Below, piece by piece: positions 20,603-33,062 of a stretch of DNA of 64,000 bases. The translations under genes and the position numbers were made by a program. Within the stretch, counting starts at the first letter, position 1. Every line of letters begins with the position of its first letter. Where the stretch lies: assembly GCA_021464245.1 (NCBI GenBank), contig JADCRB010000068.1:13927351-13991350 (forward strand). Reading direction: 5' to 3'. The stretch comes from Carallia brachiata (lineage: Eukaryota; Streptophyta; Magnoliopsida; Malpighiales; Rhizophoraceae). Under the pieces are notes generated by a model, which was given only the letters and a program-made list of their open reading frames with translations, did no database searches and was not told the DNA's origin.

Positions 20603-23600
20603 ATTTCAATCTAAAAAACTTTTTAATATATACCAGTCAACTCCAATCTACAAAATTTTTTATCTTATATTGAAAAATTAAGACATAATCTATATTTTCT
20701 TACACTTTCTTAGTATTTTAATATTGTAGCTTTTAACCTTATAATCACAATACAATTATTTTATTATTGCTCCAAAAATTCAACTATTGCGTAATATATT
20801 TCATTTATTAGCTACATTATTATTTACATTGAGAATTGTATCTTATTACAAAATCACCATTCAAAGAGCAATTCAAATTCTGAAGATGACAAAATTTAAT
20901 CATTTTTTCATTTCAGACTAAAAGATATGAAAAAATTTATCTAAATTATTTATAACTCAAATTATGTTTAGTAAATCAATTACCTAAACAAAATATGTAT
21001 TTGTTTCAGATTTCATGGATATACTAAACTAACTCATTCGATAAATTATAAAAAATTGATGACAACTCCAACAATTTAACCTAATTAAAGTCCTCTATTT
21101 ATCCTATCAAAAAAAAAAAAAAAATCCTCTACGTCAGTCAATTTCAAGCTTAAAAAAAAAATTTAAGTGGACGCAATATTTTTATGGACGCAAATTTTAA
21201 CTCCATTAAGATTATGCTTTTCTTTTTGGCACGGGGACATTTCTCTTTTGTTGATTTATAAGTCGAGTTGATCTGCTAATGATAGGTTGCACCGATCCTA
21301 TGAGATAATTAGAAAGGAAGTTCAAACTTCACATAACTCCCTCCAGGTTGTTCATGGGAGATGTAACTTCCCACCCATAACGTTATAAGCTATCTTGTGC
21401 AAAAAAAATAATAATAATAATAATTTGAGAACCATGAAAAAATGATTACATGGAGGGAAACGTTCTCTTCTCTTATCCAGTTTATAAAGTATATTCTCTA
21501 TTGATTCTCAAGGGTAGAAACTCTTGTGCCGTGAACAAGAGTGATGACTGATACATTGTAATATCACTCCAACTACGCAAAATGATATTTATATTAATAC
21601 CAATAATCAATCCTCAATTCAAACATAAAAATTTAAAAGACATAAGTTTCCCTCCTCTTTTCCCACGGTATTAATTTTTCTACACCCCTACTGGCCGTTA
21701 TTTAGCTCCGCACTAGCCTAGCATTTTGAATTCATCAACTATTGATTTTAAAAGCTATAGCATATCAAGAAATTAATTAACAAAAAACTTAAATTATATG
21801 AAATCCAGGGACGTATTTTCATCATAGTTTTAAAAATCAAACCAACCTAACAATCAAATCAAAAAAATGGTGAACCGAAGTTAGGGCCGGGCCGATTTTA
21901 TCATATAATCGGAATGGGAAAAAATCGCTTAAAAACAACATGAACTGGTGACCCAAAAACCACCCAATCGAACGGTTTAATGCTGCCTTTTTTGTTTATC
22001 TAAAATTCCTCAAAACAACACTATTTTATATCTTTGTTTCTTATATCAATGGCAAATATAGTATTTTTAAATTATATGTTGACTCCATGATATTTCATTT
22101 TTTAATATGGATGCTCTATTGATTGAGAAGTTATCTCAAATAGTGGAATAGTGGAACTTGATTTTATTTTGATTCTATTTTAATTGTAAATAGACTTTTA
22201 TTTTATGTTTTATGTTTATGCTAATTGTTTGTTACTAAAAAATGAATAAGCATTTTTTATTATTTAACTAAATAAGAATTGATTTGTCCCGTTTGACAAT
22301 CGAGCACTAGCTGGATCATTAACACACTAATCTGGTCTTCTCATCGGCTCAATAATCTGTTCAATTTTAAAAAATATAATTTTCATTTCTATTATGATTC
22401 AAAAGGAATTCTTTTTTTTTATTTATATTTTGATGTCGAAGCTGTGTGCAAAATAGGTCCAGTTCACACGAACAAAAAATCAATACTCGTGTGGATCGTA
22501 CATTATGATTTAAAGTACAAAATAATTCACGTTAGATGGCGCTACTATAATTGAGTTAAATTTCCTGACTATTTTGCTGGTTGTTTGATTCTTCCGATAT
22601 TTGATATTAATTTCTTTGACAATTAATTAGATTATTTCTGGGCCTTCTGTTTCTTTGTGTTGCATACATCTGTTTATTCGAACATTAACATTCCTGCGGA
22701 TTTTACAATTACAATTAAAATCAAAAATCCCATTTTTCAGCCACCAATCTTGTGAAGGTGAGATTGCGAATGCGCATGTTGGGTTGTACCAATTTTGAGT
22801 AATTGTTTAATATTAGTTTTACTGTTAGTTTCTTTTCTCGATTTTTTTTTTCGGAAGGATCAATAGAGCAAATTATAGTAATGGTGGTAAATGTTACAAA
22901 AGGGCTAGAGAGAAGCTCCAAAGAAAGGAAAATACAAAAAAAAATTCATAATCATGCAATAAGATCAGAATTTCTTTTTACAGTCATTTTAGTAAGGGTA
23001 TCAATCAGTGTTAAAAACTTACTTGAAGATAACTTGCTAGAGTATCAAAGTGTCTCTAAAAGTTAAGATTCTTCTAAATTTTTATGGTCTCATAATATCT
23101 TTAACTTATCTCCATTTTTGCAAGTATGCACCAAAAACCAATTACCCTAAACGCTTAAAATGTTTTATGTTTGCCCAAAAATGTCTCTTGGTCCTGGTTT
23201 TTTGAGCTGCTCATTCAGTCATTCTTATCGTTTCATGGATGGTTACTTTTATGCTTTGTTTGGATTTGAGGAACGATGGGAAACAAAATTATGAAAAAGA
23301 AAATAAATATAAACAAGCACCTTTTCTATTAATTATTTGGATAGAGTAGAAATGGATGAGAAAGAAAATGAATTTAAAGTATAATTTTTGTTTGGATGTA
23401 GTGAAAAATAAAGAAAAAGAAATTTAAAAAATTACACTTATGCCCATTACGTCTTAATAATATATTTATAATTTTATTTTAACATTAAAATAAGAATGGG
23501 TGCGGTTTAGCTCCCGGACATAGTGTCTAGACAAATTATCTGGATATTATCTTTGAAATACAACCACTTGCAATTAAAAATAAATGCAACTACTTGCAAT

Positions 23601-23850
23601 TAAAGTGTAACTGTATTAAATTTATTTAAAAAAAATTAGAAGAAATTATAAAATTAAAGTATAAAACTAAATAAGTGTTATTCTAAAGTTTAAAGTGTAG
23701 ATTTTATATAGTATATATCAAAACAAAAAAATTCTTTAAAAAATCAATACATTTACATTTTGTTTCAAATACCCGGACACAACATCCCGAGGTTATGTTT
23801 GGCGCACAAACTTTGCTGAATGAGAAAATAACTTATTATAAATATCTAAA
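20603..23850. other. AT-rich intergenic DNA
   Basis: No supported gene. An (AAT)n run lies at about 21408-21424. 21250-21410 has a B-box-like AAGTTCAAACTTC and an A-rich end and might be a second SINE, but no target duplication was found. 21830-22380 contains decayed words of the 'tcaaaccaacctaacaatcaaa' type. 23250-23460 repeats 'tttggatttgaggaa/tttggatgtagtgaaa' and resembles the purine-rich MITEs. Confidence 0.5.
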
Positions 23851-24210
23851 GTGTGTTTGGATTGAGAGAAAAAGTGTGAAAAAGAAAGGAAGGAAAAAGA
23901 AAGTTGTGAGAAAATAATATTATTTGGATAAGTGGAAGAAGTTGTGAGAAAAAAAGTAATAAGAAAGAAAAAATAAATAGTAATTTGTGAGAAAAAAATT
24001 GTAAGAAAAATAAGTTTTTTAGATAAGTGAAAAAAATTGTGAAGAAGAAAATATTGAAAAAATAAATAAATAATAATTTATGATAGAAAAAATGATAAGA
24101 AAAAATAAGTTTGAATAAATAAACAAAGGTGAGAAAAATTATAAAAGATAATAAAATAATAATCATCTTTCTTTTTCTCTTTCCCTTTCTCTATCAATCT
24201 AAATAGGCCA
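23851..24210. mobile_element. Probable MITE with purine-rich interior
   Basis: The left end gtgtgtttggattgagagaa is imperfectly inverted at the right end (ctttctctatcaatctaaatagg). The interior is made of 'gaaaaagaaa/gtgagaaaa' words and has no coding potential. No clear target duplication was found, so the borders are approximate. Confidence 0.5.
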
Positions 24211-26082
24211 TTAGTTTAGTTTCAGTTTTGGTACCAAGTTTTGAATTTAGGAACGTTTTGTGGTCGGCTCCTTGTAGTAACATTCAGAACAACTTTCAGA
24301 TCAAATTACAAGGATTTATGTGGGTCCCATGCCAATAACTTTGGTCATGCCCCGCACCACCTCACCTTCTTCTTTGAGCAATGGGTATTGTTGCCTATTT
24401 TCCGTTATCGTTAGTATTTTCATGCTTATTTTTTCCTTCTTTCCTAACCAAAACAGTGAGAAATGATTTACATGGGTTTCACACAAATTTTTTTTTTACC
24501 ATTTTCAAATTATTTTCTTTGGACTTGATACTCAGATCAAGTAAGGCTCTTAGTATGAGCATTTGATTGGAGGGCGCTTTAATATGGAGCCCTCCTCCCT
24601 CCTTCAGCCGTCCCTCCCCCTTATGAAATCGAAGTCTACCACATTTATTCGTCTGTAAAACTTTTTTGATTTTCTTTTCATAGTGTTTCCCATACAAGGG
24701 ATTGTTCTTATATATATATATATATATATATATTCTCATATTTTCTTTCTCAAACACAACTTAACTTTTGACGTTAATACCTTCAGTGCCATTGTTTCCT
24801 CTTCCAAAATAAGGTCAGTAATGTCTTTTAGCATGACAGATCAAAGAAACTGTGTGAAAATTTGTCAAGAAAACCGCTAATAATCTTGTTGATGATAATT
24901 CAAAAATTTGTTATGTTCACAAATTGTGAATCACTAGAAGACAGTTCAAAATTTTAGATAAGTTGATATCATAAACCAAAGTAAAGTTATAAAGTTATTG
25001 ATGTAATGTAATTTTTTTGAAAATGATGAAATCAAAGTACAAGATTGAGAAAAATAAACCTTGAAGATGCTGTCAAGTTGAACCAAATGTCATGAATGAT
25101 TACAACTCTGAATCAAAATTTAAAAGATGTTGAAATTACTCTAAATTTGTTTCAGATTAAGATTTACCATTGTCATAGAATTTAGATTAGTCGAATATTT
25201 ATTTATAATGTTTTCAGTATTCAATTAGAATAGATGTTTACTATTATATAATGTGTTGAATTTCTTAATTTACCGTGTAGATAGTCTGTACATATTTTTA
25301 TTATATGAGTAGTTGAAAGACAAAATTATTTTGTGAGATCTCAGTTAAGCGACCTTTTAGTAAAAATTTGTGAGTATTCATATAATTAGTCAAAAAAAAA
25401 AAAGTTTCAAAGCATTGAGAGAGACGGTAAGGACTGAGTTATTATTTTTATTTTTCAGAAAAATATATTCTATTATAAGACAAGGGAATTTATTCAATTC
25501 AGGTATGCAATATAAAAATTATTAGAGAAAAAAAAAAAAAACAGATAGGACAATGACGGAAGCGCCCAACCCTTGAAAGACGGTGGCAACCGCTCCATCC
25601 ATGACTCCGTCATAACACCCATTCCTTGTAGACTGCAGTCCGACTGAGTAATGAAGTTCACAACGCTGATGGATGGATGACATCAGAACCATCGCCATAG
25701 TTAAATAACAATCCACCACCACGCCAGATGATCTATATCAATGAATCTCGAGGCAGCTGGCATGGTGTCATGGTGATGATCCCCATCTCACTCAACTTTA
25801 CAACACATGACGATGATGATGAAATTAAGAGTATGATACCAATCTGAATTTTTTTCTGTTCGAATTATTGTCCGATTAAAACAGGAGAATAATTTTTTAA
25901 AAACGATAAGATATACTTTTTTTTCTGTTATATAAAATATTACAGCAATTTTAAAATATTACATTTCCGTTTTAATCAGACAATAATTCCAACATGCGAA
26001 CAAATAGAATTTGTGCCTTTTTCCCAAAACTAAAAGGGATTGAAAAGGCTGGAATTTGGGTTTTGGGAACTAACACTTTGGT
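24211..26082. other. AT-rich intergenic DNA and 3' flank of the RING gene
   Basis: A (TA)n microsatellite lies at about 24709-24732. No open frame with a recognisable domain. The last few hundred bases would contain the 3' UTR of the minus-strand RING-finger gene. Confidence 0.5.
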
Positions 26083-26898
26083 TTAGAAAATGTCGAGAAT
26101 CTCGAGGATTGATCGGTTGCAGAGGGGACAAGAGCCTCGGTTCAACCAAATCTCTCTCGAGCACACCCTGCAGAACGTGTGCCCACATGGGATGAACGCC
26201 GCTCCCTTTTTTCTCCCCATGCACACGCAGCACGCCCTATCGCCGCCCCCCTTCTCCTCCTCCTCCTCCTCCGCCTCTGCCTTCTCGTCGCATCTTCCTA
26301 TCCCTCCGTGTCCGCCGTCCGTTTCCTCCAGCAGCCTCATCAACGACACCCTCCACGGCGTTCCAGGCTCCGCTGGACTCATCTCGGTGTCGCCGCCGTT
26401 CGTTGACCCGTTGATTCTTGCCATCATACTGTTGACTTCCCGGAACTGTCGCTCCGCCGCCAGTGCCGCCGCCAAGTTCATCCCGGAGCTAGCTGGAATT
26501 GGAGCGGGCCCCAATTCCAAACAACCCGGATCCGATCCCCTCCCAGCTGGGGCCTCATCTATGCCTGTGACCTCCTGAACGTCCTCTAATATTATTGCCT
26601 CCTCCTCCTCCTCCTCCTCCTCCTCAGGTAGCGGTAGCGGTAGAGGAGACGGAGGGCCCTCACCTTCGAAGTCATCGTCGTCCCTGATGCTGCCCCGGGT
26701 GGCCCCACAACAACCAAAGCCTTTAAATCCGAACCGTTCTTTCAGAGTGGTCCTCGTTCTTCTCCTCCTCATGCTCCTTGCATCTACTACACCGTCCATT
26801 TGGCCTCTCAGGAGGAGCAACCCAAGAATAGTTGTGGCGGTGGCTTCTCTATCTCCTCCTACCGATTCCTGCAACATCAGAAGTCCCAGTTGGCTCAT
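26083..26898 (-). CDS. C3HC4 RING-finger protein (probable E3 ubiquitin ligase)
   Basis: A single uninterrupted frame of 271 aa from ATG 26898 (MSQLGLL) to TAA 26085-26083. A later in-frame ATG (MDGVVDARS, about residue 34) could be the real start. The C-terminus is a RING finger: CCVC, then an 11-residue loop, CGHTFCRVC, a 10-residue spacer and CPLC, which gives all eight zinc ligands in C3HC4 order. The protein ends ILDIF just after it. Upstream are a basic TLKERFGFKGFGCCGA block, a run of nine Glu encoded by a CCT/CTC repeat and an acidic/Gly-rich middle. RING proteins bind E2 enzymes and transfer ubiquitin; the substrate cannot be inferred. There is no signal peptide or membrane span. Plus-strand frames over this region are shadows of its GC-rich coding sequence. 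Confidence 0.85.
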   Translation of the reverse strand: MSQLGLLMLQESVGGDREATATTILGLLLLRGQMDGVVDARSMRRRRTRTTLKERFGFKGFGCCGATRGSIRDDDDFEGEGPPSPLPLPLPEEEEEEEEEAIILEDVQEVTGIDEAPAGRGSDPGCLELGPAPIPASSGMNLAAALAAERQFREVNSMMARINGSTNGGDTEMSPAEPGTPWRVSLMRLLEETDGGHGGIGRCDEKAEAEEEEEEKGGGDRACCVCMGRKKGAAFIPCGHTFCRVCSREIWLNRGSCPLCNRSILEILDIF

Positions 26899-28827
26899 CT
26901 GCACTAACTATTACTCGTTTACGGACAGAACGCCCCAACAAGCATGTTATCACAAAATAAAACAGAATAGACAGAAAGAATAATGAATATACGTACGTAC
27001 GTGCTTAGGTTTATTGATGAGAATGAAAGTGGTTTAATCTGTGCATGGAATTCCCGTGAGAGATTAATTGCATCCAAGAACAACGTGACTTGGAGAGCGA
27101 TTCCAATTTAATAGACGCCGCCGTTTGCGTTTTCAATTTCACCCCCGGCTGGCTCCTTCTAATTGTCCAATTCTTTCAACTCAGCCTCCCTCATGGGGGA
27201 TGCAAATGACTATCAAAGAGTGAGTGTGTGTGATTGGATTTCTAATGGTCGAGGGAGGCCTTGGGTGGACTGGAGTGTTAATAAATACTCCATTAATATT
27301 ATAGTGCCTCTCCTCTTAAGAGCTCGACGACCATGCATACGCCAATGCCAAATTGCCAATGGCGAGAGAGTTCCGTCATTGAAGTTTGAAAGCAGCAGGG
27401 CACTTTATTGGATTTTGGAATTGCATGCCTTTGAAGCAACTAACACAGTTCAGGACAAACCAGAAATTATAATTTTATGGGTCCGTAGCATTTTCGTTAG
27501 ATCATTACTATGCACTTATATAATTTTTGACAAATAATTAATTTAATAATTAATTTTTAAAAAATTTAATACATTTTTTGTAATTTACCTTTTTAAATTT
27601 TTACGTATCAATTTGTCTTGGTTATTGCTAAGCTATGTAACTTTTTCCTTTTCTCTTTATGCCGGTTGTTCTTTTAGTTACAACAAAAGTTGATTTGCAC
27701 AGCATTGAGCCAGAAGCCAAGACATCAGAAAAAAAAAAAAATTGTAATAACACTAAATATATTTAAACTAACATTAAACACATTTAAAATTTAATTTTTA
27801 AAAAATAAAAAGCATCTATACTTTCTCACAAAATCTTGTGTCCACCAAACAAAACTTTTTTAGTTATTGAGACTTTCAAAATTTTTTTAGAGAAATAAAA
27901 TAAAATAAAACAAACTTTTGAGCAGACTAATTTATAAGGATACGCTATTACCTAGTCAATATCCTAACATTAAAAAAAAAAAAAAAGAAACTATTTTTTG
28001 ATTAATGATTAATGATGATGATTAGGATATATAATTAAGCTCCTTGTTTGTTCTTTGGCAGTAATGCAAGTTACTTGGCGCCGGCCAAAATGGGAGTCAA
28101 AGGCCATCGAAGCCGGCGCAGGAAGCGTCATCGAGGTCCATCCAAAACCAAGTTCCAGGTGGCGGTCCCTCTTATTGCTATCTATTTTTGCTAATCAAAT
28201 AATTAAACCATTGCGATTGGTTGGCATTGCCAGTGCCTTTTCTATCTAGTTCCACTACATTTATTTTATTTTATTTTTGGCTACATATACATAGTTCTAC
28301 TAGTGCTTGTCACGTTTAGTGAACCTTGGAGCATTGCATTTTTCTCATCAATTTCTTTAAATTAAATTTAAAATATGAAGATTGGAATTATTAGTGTATG
28401 TGTCGGGAACCTTTGGCTAGACAGTAGACATAGATCACAACGGAGCTTTTTTTCTTATTATTATTATTACTCATTTTATTTTTGTTTGTTAATGCGTTGA
28501 GGAGGTCCAAATTGAAGTGTATGGTTGGTCGGCCCGACAGGAGAGAAGCAGCTGTATTTCATATACTGCCAAAGAAAATCTGGTTTAATTTTTTACATCT
28601 CTGAAGACGTGGTTAATTGGTGATGGTCTCTGAGCTTGTTGATTGTGATCAGCAGATTGTTGTTATCATCGTATAATTAAGGTAGGCTCTAAAACTCTAT
28701 CAACGCGGATAGGATGAATACGTCAATTGCTAAATGGTGGAATATTTATGGTAGAATTATCTAAACTTTTAATTTTAAGTTTAGGGTTCGATCTATAGTC
28801 CCTACAAATTAAAAAAATGGTGGATTA
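26899..28827. other. 5' side of the RING gene and intergenic DNA
   Basis: About 26990-27150 would be the promoter and 5' UTR of the RING gene; it includes a (TACG)n-like 'tacgtacgtacgtg'. A small basic frame (MGVKGHRSRRRKRHRG, ATG about 28089) is not recognised and is not called. The rest is AT-rich. Confidence 0.5.
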
Positions 28828-28835
28828 CTTGTGGT

Positions 28836-29517
28836 TAGAGGTGGCAAAAGTTAATCCGACCCAAATCACCCGATTTAATCCAACTGAAATCCGACTCGAC
28901 CTGACTTACTTTAACTAAAAAAATCAATGATCGGTAACCTGAGAAACCCAAAACCGAAACAACCCGAAACCCGAGTAATCTAAAACTTGGAAGACCCGAA
29001 ACCTAAGCAACCCGGAACCTAGGTAACCTGATTAACCCGAACTCATGTTTCCAACAATTTATACACCTAATTATAATGTGTTTCCTACTAATTAATTGTA
29101 TATTATATTAACTATAAATATTATTAGGTGGATTATATCATTTGATATTTTTAAATAATTAAAATTTAAACTATTCACATTTTAATTAATTATTTTAAGT
29201 ATTATGGTAAAACATACAAACATAATTTTTGAGTCTGGTAAAAAATAAAAAATGTTACAATGGATTAACTTGAAACCGGTTTGAATCAAACTCGAAAACT
29301 GAAGTAACTCAGTCCGAAATAACCCGAAACCCGAAACATCCGAGACCCGATAAACCCGAGATCTGATGAATCTGAAACCCGATAAATCCAAAACCCAAAT
29401 GACCCAAGACTCAAAAAACCTGAAACCCGAGGAACCCGATAAACCCGAGACTCGAATAACCGGAAACTCAAAAAACCCAACTCAAAACCGACCCAACCCG
29501 CCCATTTGTTACCTCTC
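28836..29517. mobile_element. hAT-type MITE with 8-bp target duplication
   Basis: The perfect 8-bp direct repeat CTTGTGGT occurs at 28828-28835 and 29518-29525. The ends are inverted repeats: left TAGAGGTGGCAAA, right (reverse complement) GAGAGGTAACAAA. The interior is a degenerate repeat of words such as 'acccgaaacc' and 'aacccgataa' with no coding capacity. The 8-bp duplication and the (A)GxGGTxxCAAA ends are typical of non-autonomous hAT elements. Confidence 0.88.
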
Positions 29518-29525
29518 CTTGTGGT

Positions 29526-30786
29526 GGTGCTAGAAATGGAATGATAATTAACCATGGGGGTACCTTATTTGCTATTAGATTATTGGGTTGTAAAATTGGC
29601 ACCCAAATTTGCAGGGATTAACGTTTTGGGTTTGGTTCCAATCGGATCAAGGAAAAACCCCTTTCTTGATTAGCATTATCGTCAATTTTCCGGAGGAGAT
29701 CAGGAGACCCTCACTATATCTTTTTGGTTAATTAGTGTTTGGAACAATGATTGGAGTTGGAGTTGAAATTGGGGTACAACCAATTTCGAAGCTTTTTGAT
29801 GTGGACTCCAATAGGATATATGATATATCTAAACTCAGGTAAACGGCCCCAAACCTTACCCCAAAAGATACAAGTGCCATTTTTTTTGTTTTTTAGAAAG
29901 AAAAGGAAACTTAATAAATTTTTTTGTTATTATTATTATCATGTTAGTCAAAGTGGAAAAGAATTTTGAAGTCCCATCTTGAGGCAATGTGCATATTATA
30001 CCTAAATTAACAAGTTATGTATCTTTGTACTCGCAATTGCATTCTTAATCAAGGCCAAAGGCACCACTGGAAATAAATTTAAAAAAAACAACAGAAAAAA
30101 AATTCATTTATTGGGATGAATTATTGACCACGGCATGGTGATGATAGGAAACTCTGAGCTAAATGTAGACAGCAGAAATGACACACGTAGACATTTTAAT
30201 TACTATACCTTTTTGTTAGTATATGTATCACTGCTCATGAGAATGAAAAGTGAATTGAAGGAGAAATAGTTTAGTTCCTGTTGGGTCTTACTTCGGTATA
30301 TAACTAGTTATTCCAAAATTAATAAGTCATAATAATGTAACATTTTTAGCTATAACAAACTAATATCAGTCCAATTATGTTGTGTTTCATACGTTCACCG
30401 ATGATGACATAGCATTTCAATATCTAATTTTAATTTTAATACATATCATTTTATGACTGGTTTCTTGTTTAATGCTCAAACCGACAAAGTGAAAGATAAC
30501 TATTACGTGACGTCTTGTTTAATTATATATATGTGTGTGTGTGTGCGTATTTTCGTGTTGATACCTCAAACTGAATACAACGCAAACTACGGATATATAC
30601 ATATAATGAGTGTTTGGTTTAGTTTTCAAAGATTAATTCTTTTTTAAAAAGTAAAGGAATATGTATCCAGTAAACTTCTTTTTAGGAAAACCTATATTCT
30701 CTCTCAATGGGAGCACTGAACCTGTGACTATAGGATCTTTGCCTCTTTTATAGGGGTCTGAGACTCTAGTTTTAGAGATTTGTGTT
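29526..30786. other. AT-rich intergenic DNA
   Basis: No supported gene. A short TA/TG microsatellite lies at about 30525-30545. Confidence 0.5.
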
Positions 30787-30791
30787 GTATT

Positions 30792-31521
30792 TGTTAGAAT
30801 TTTGACCCAGTTTACCAAATTGGAGTTTAGACACACAAATACCTTTATTGATGTAACAACTAGACTTGTGTATAAAGAAAAAATAATTTTGTAGTAAAAA
30901 TAAACTCTCTAATTGAGACTGAAATAAAACAAACAATTATTTTTATAACATGAAAATATTATACAAACTACATACTCTATTATCCAGGTCAGGGCAAGTG
31001 ATTTGTATCTCACACACTTTCATAAGGTTCTACATTTTTCCTCACTTCTATTTTCTCACACACATACACAGATCACTTGCATGCCTTTTATAGGCTTATA
31101 AATACATGTGAACAACTTTAATACAATTTGACGAGTGCAGACTTACAAATATAAATACAACCATGACTTTTGACCAAGCTAACGTGTCATACTAAAATTC
31201 CATAGCATTCTACACATACACACATATTTATATACTAAAGGACCAATAAACAACCCATATATCAATCATGTACCAAAGTAAACTTTGCAGGCTAAGTATT
31301 TGAATCTAAATTCAAACACATATGCTTTCCAATTGCTGCACTATTCCTTTTGTTGCTACCATTCGTGCTATTCCATTTGCTGCTTCTCCACGTGATTTAT
31401 TTTTTCCTCTTTTGCTACTTCATGTTGTCAACTTTGATCGGCACTATTCATCTTTGACCAAGTTATTATTCATCATTGTTCGAATTGCTACAACTTCAAG
31501 GTCCAAGATCTCACTTCAACA
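30792..31521 (-). repeat. 3' LTR of the second homeobox-carrying element
   Basis: Minus strand starts TGTTGAAGTGAG and ends ...TTCTAACA. It is directly preceded, in element orientation, by the polypurine tract. Confidence 0.85.
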
Positions 31522-31745
31522 CTCCCCCTTGATCGTAGGAGTTTAAAGTCAATGATTGATTGTTGTTGAATACTGTTGCACTGTTTTTTCAACTTCTTTT
31601 TTTTGTTTTTTTTATTTTTTTTCAAAAAACTAACAAAAGATTTGCTGGATTAGATAAGACCTGCCTTTATGTCTTCTTCTACTACAAAAGTCAAGCGGCG
31701 CTAGAAAGTCTTCATATATGATCCCTGTCGGCCGCTCCTGTTGGG

Positions 31746-32380
31746 CCCGAGACGTAACTCCAAGTCAACTGAGTCCTCCTCATTCAGCGGGCTGGTGACA
31801 TTGATGCTACCAGAATTTGCTCGCCGATTAACATCGTCGGATTAATTGGAAATACGATGAGTGTTTCCCTTTCTTCCTCATGAGAAGAGACGATCGATCT
31901 GCTTCTCATTGGAGTAACGCTGCCTACTATGTGAAAATACCTGTAAGCGTTTGATCTTTGACCTTCATCAAAGATTTAGAATGACAATGAGGAAATTCCT
32001 AATGGCTGGTGATGCTGGTTGGGATTTTCTTGAAGAACAATTGTTGTGTTGGGGCTTACATCAACAGCATTTGTGTGAGAACCTGTGCTAGTGAGATCAA
32101 TAACAGGAATGACAGTGGTAGTAGGAGGTGCTAAAGAGACTATAACTATTCTTACATCGCGCCTTCGATTTAGGAACCAGACTCTGATATTACTTGGCTG
32201 AACTGGACCATATCGTCTCGACATTATAGTAAGTTGAGTGAGTTGTCTTCATGTGGGATAGGCTCTTTCATTGTTGCGAAAAACATGTTCTAAGATCTAC
32301 AACTGCTCTGGCTCGAGTCTCCATCTGGAATTAAATAATTCTCCATTTTCCATGTTTTGATGGGTTACTGGGGGTCTCAT
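31746..32380 (-). pseudogene. Decayed WUSCHEL-clade homeobox gene inside the second LTR element
   Basis: From ATG 32380 (MRPPVTHQN) the frame runs into a homeodomain: RWRLEPEQL, stop TAG, ILEHVFRNNERAYPT, stop TGA, RQLTQLT, then SRRYGPVQPSNIRVWFLNRRRD. The last part corresponds to helix 3 (WFLN in place of WFQN). Next comes VIPVIDLTSTGS, matching VPIVDLTSTAS of the 18.1-kb ORF. The frame stops at 31976. Further down, TLIVFP (31867-31847) corresponds to the WUS-box. After a frameshift, GSIN...VDLELRLGP (EAR motif DLELRL, 31766-31749) matches GSIN...VELDLELPRAP of the other copy. At least two stops and a frameshift make it a pseudogene. Motif order is identical to the intact copy. Confidence 0.82.
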
Positions 32381-32475
32381 CTTGTTGATTTGAAAGATGA
32401 GTAAAAATTTGAGACTCTGGAAGCAATAATGATGAGTGAGGAATTGAGATAATGCATATCTCCTTCGATCCGCAA

Positions 32476-32522
32476 TTTATACTTGATTATCCACAATTTA
32501 CGCCTGACTGTCTACAATTTAT
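32476..32522 (-). promoter_or_regulatory. TATA-containing short repeats upstream of the decayed homeobox gene
   Basis: Minus strand shows three spaced copies of '(g/c)(a/g)taaattg(t/c)gga/aga'. The one closest to the ORF reads TATAAA (32481-32476), about 100 nt before ATG 32380. The layout parallels the 44-bp TATA array and 95-nt spacing of the 14.6-kb element, although the repeat sequence differs. Confidence 0.45.
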
Positions 32523-33050
32523 GTTGATGTAGGCCTTTTTTGCTTGATTTTAAAAATAAGATGCTTATCCTCTCCACTAGACTTTTTTTCTGCTTGTGTC
32601 TTCATAGGATGTTGTCAATCTCTATTGGCTACTTGAGTCGTCTCTACTGAGACTCGAGAGTCCACCGGGCTACATGAGTCTTCTAATGGAAGTTCTCTAC
32701 ATAAACCATCTAATGGGAGTTCATCAGGCTACTTGAACCTTCAAATAGCACTTCTCCATTAGGCTTCTAATAGTACTTCTCCACCGGGCCTCTTTTTTGT
32801 TTGGGCTTTTCAATGGGAGTCCACTAGGGTTTTTTTTTTTTTGGATTGGGCTACATGGGTGCATTTGCTGTTGTAGTTTTTCTCTTCCTCACTGTTTTGA
32901 GCTCTTGATTTGATGCCTCAAAAATCTTGCTTTTCTCTTGACTGTCTAGATAAGCTAATAGAGACTTTAGCAATGCTTGGTGATGTCATTGCTACAGCAA
33001 ATGATTTTTTTTTTCTTTGCTTTCACCACAACTCCCATAAAATCACTAAA

Positions 33051-33062
33051 GCTCTGATACCA
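33051..33062 (-). other. Primer-binding site, initiator tRNA-Met type
   Basis: Minus strand TGGTATCAGAGC directly follows the 5' LTR. It is the standard complement of the 3' end of plant initiator tRNA-Met. Confidence 0.92.

Noticed and set aside
21248..21424. A second SINE
   Set aside because: A B-box-like motif and an A/AAT-rich end are present, but I found no convincing A-box or target duplication.
26090..26983. Plus-strand open frames opposite the RING gene
   Set aside because: Shadows of the GC-rich coding sequence on the other strand; the minus frame has a complete C3HC4 RING.
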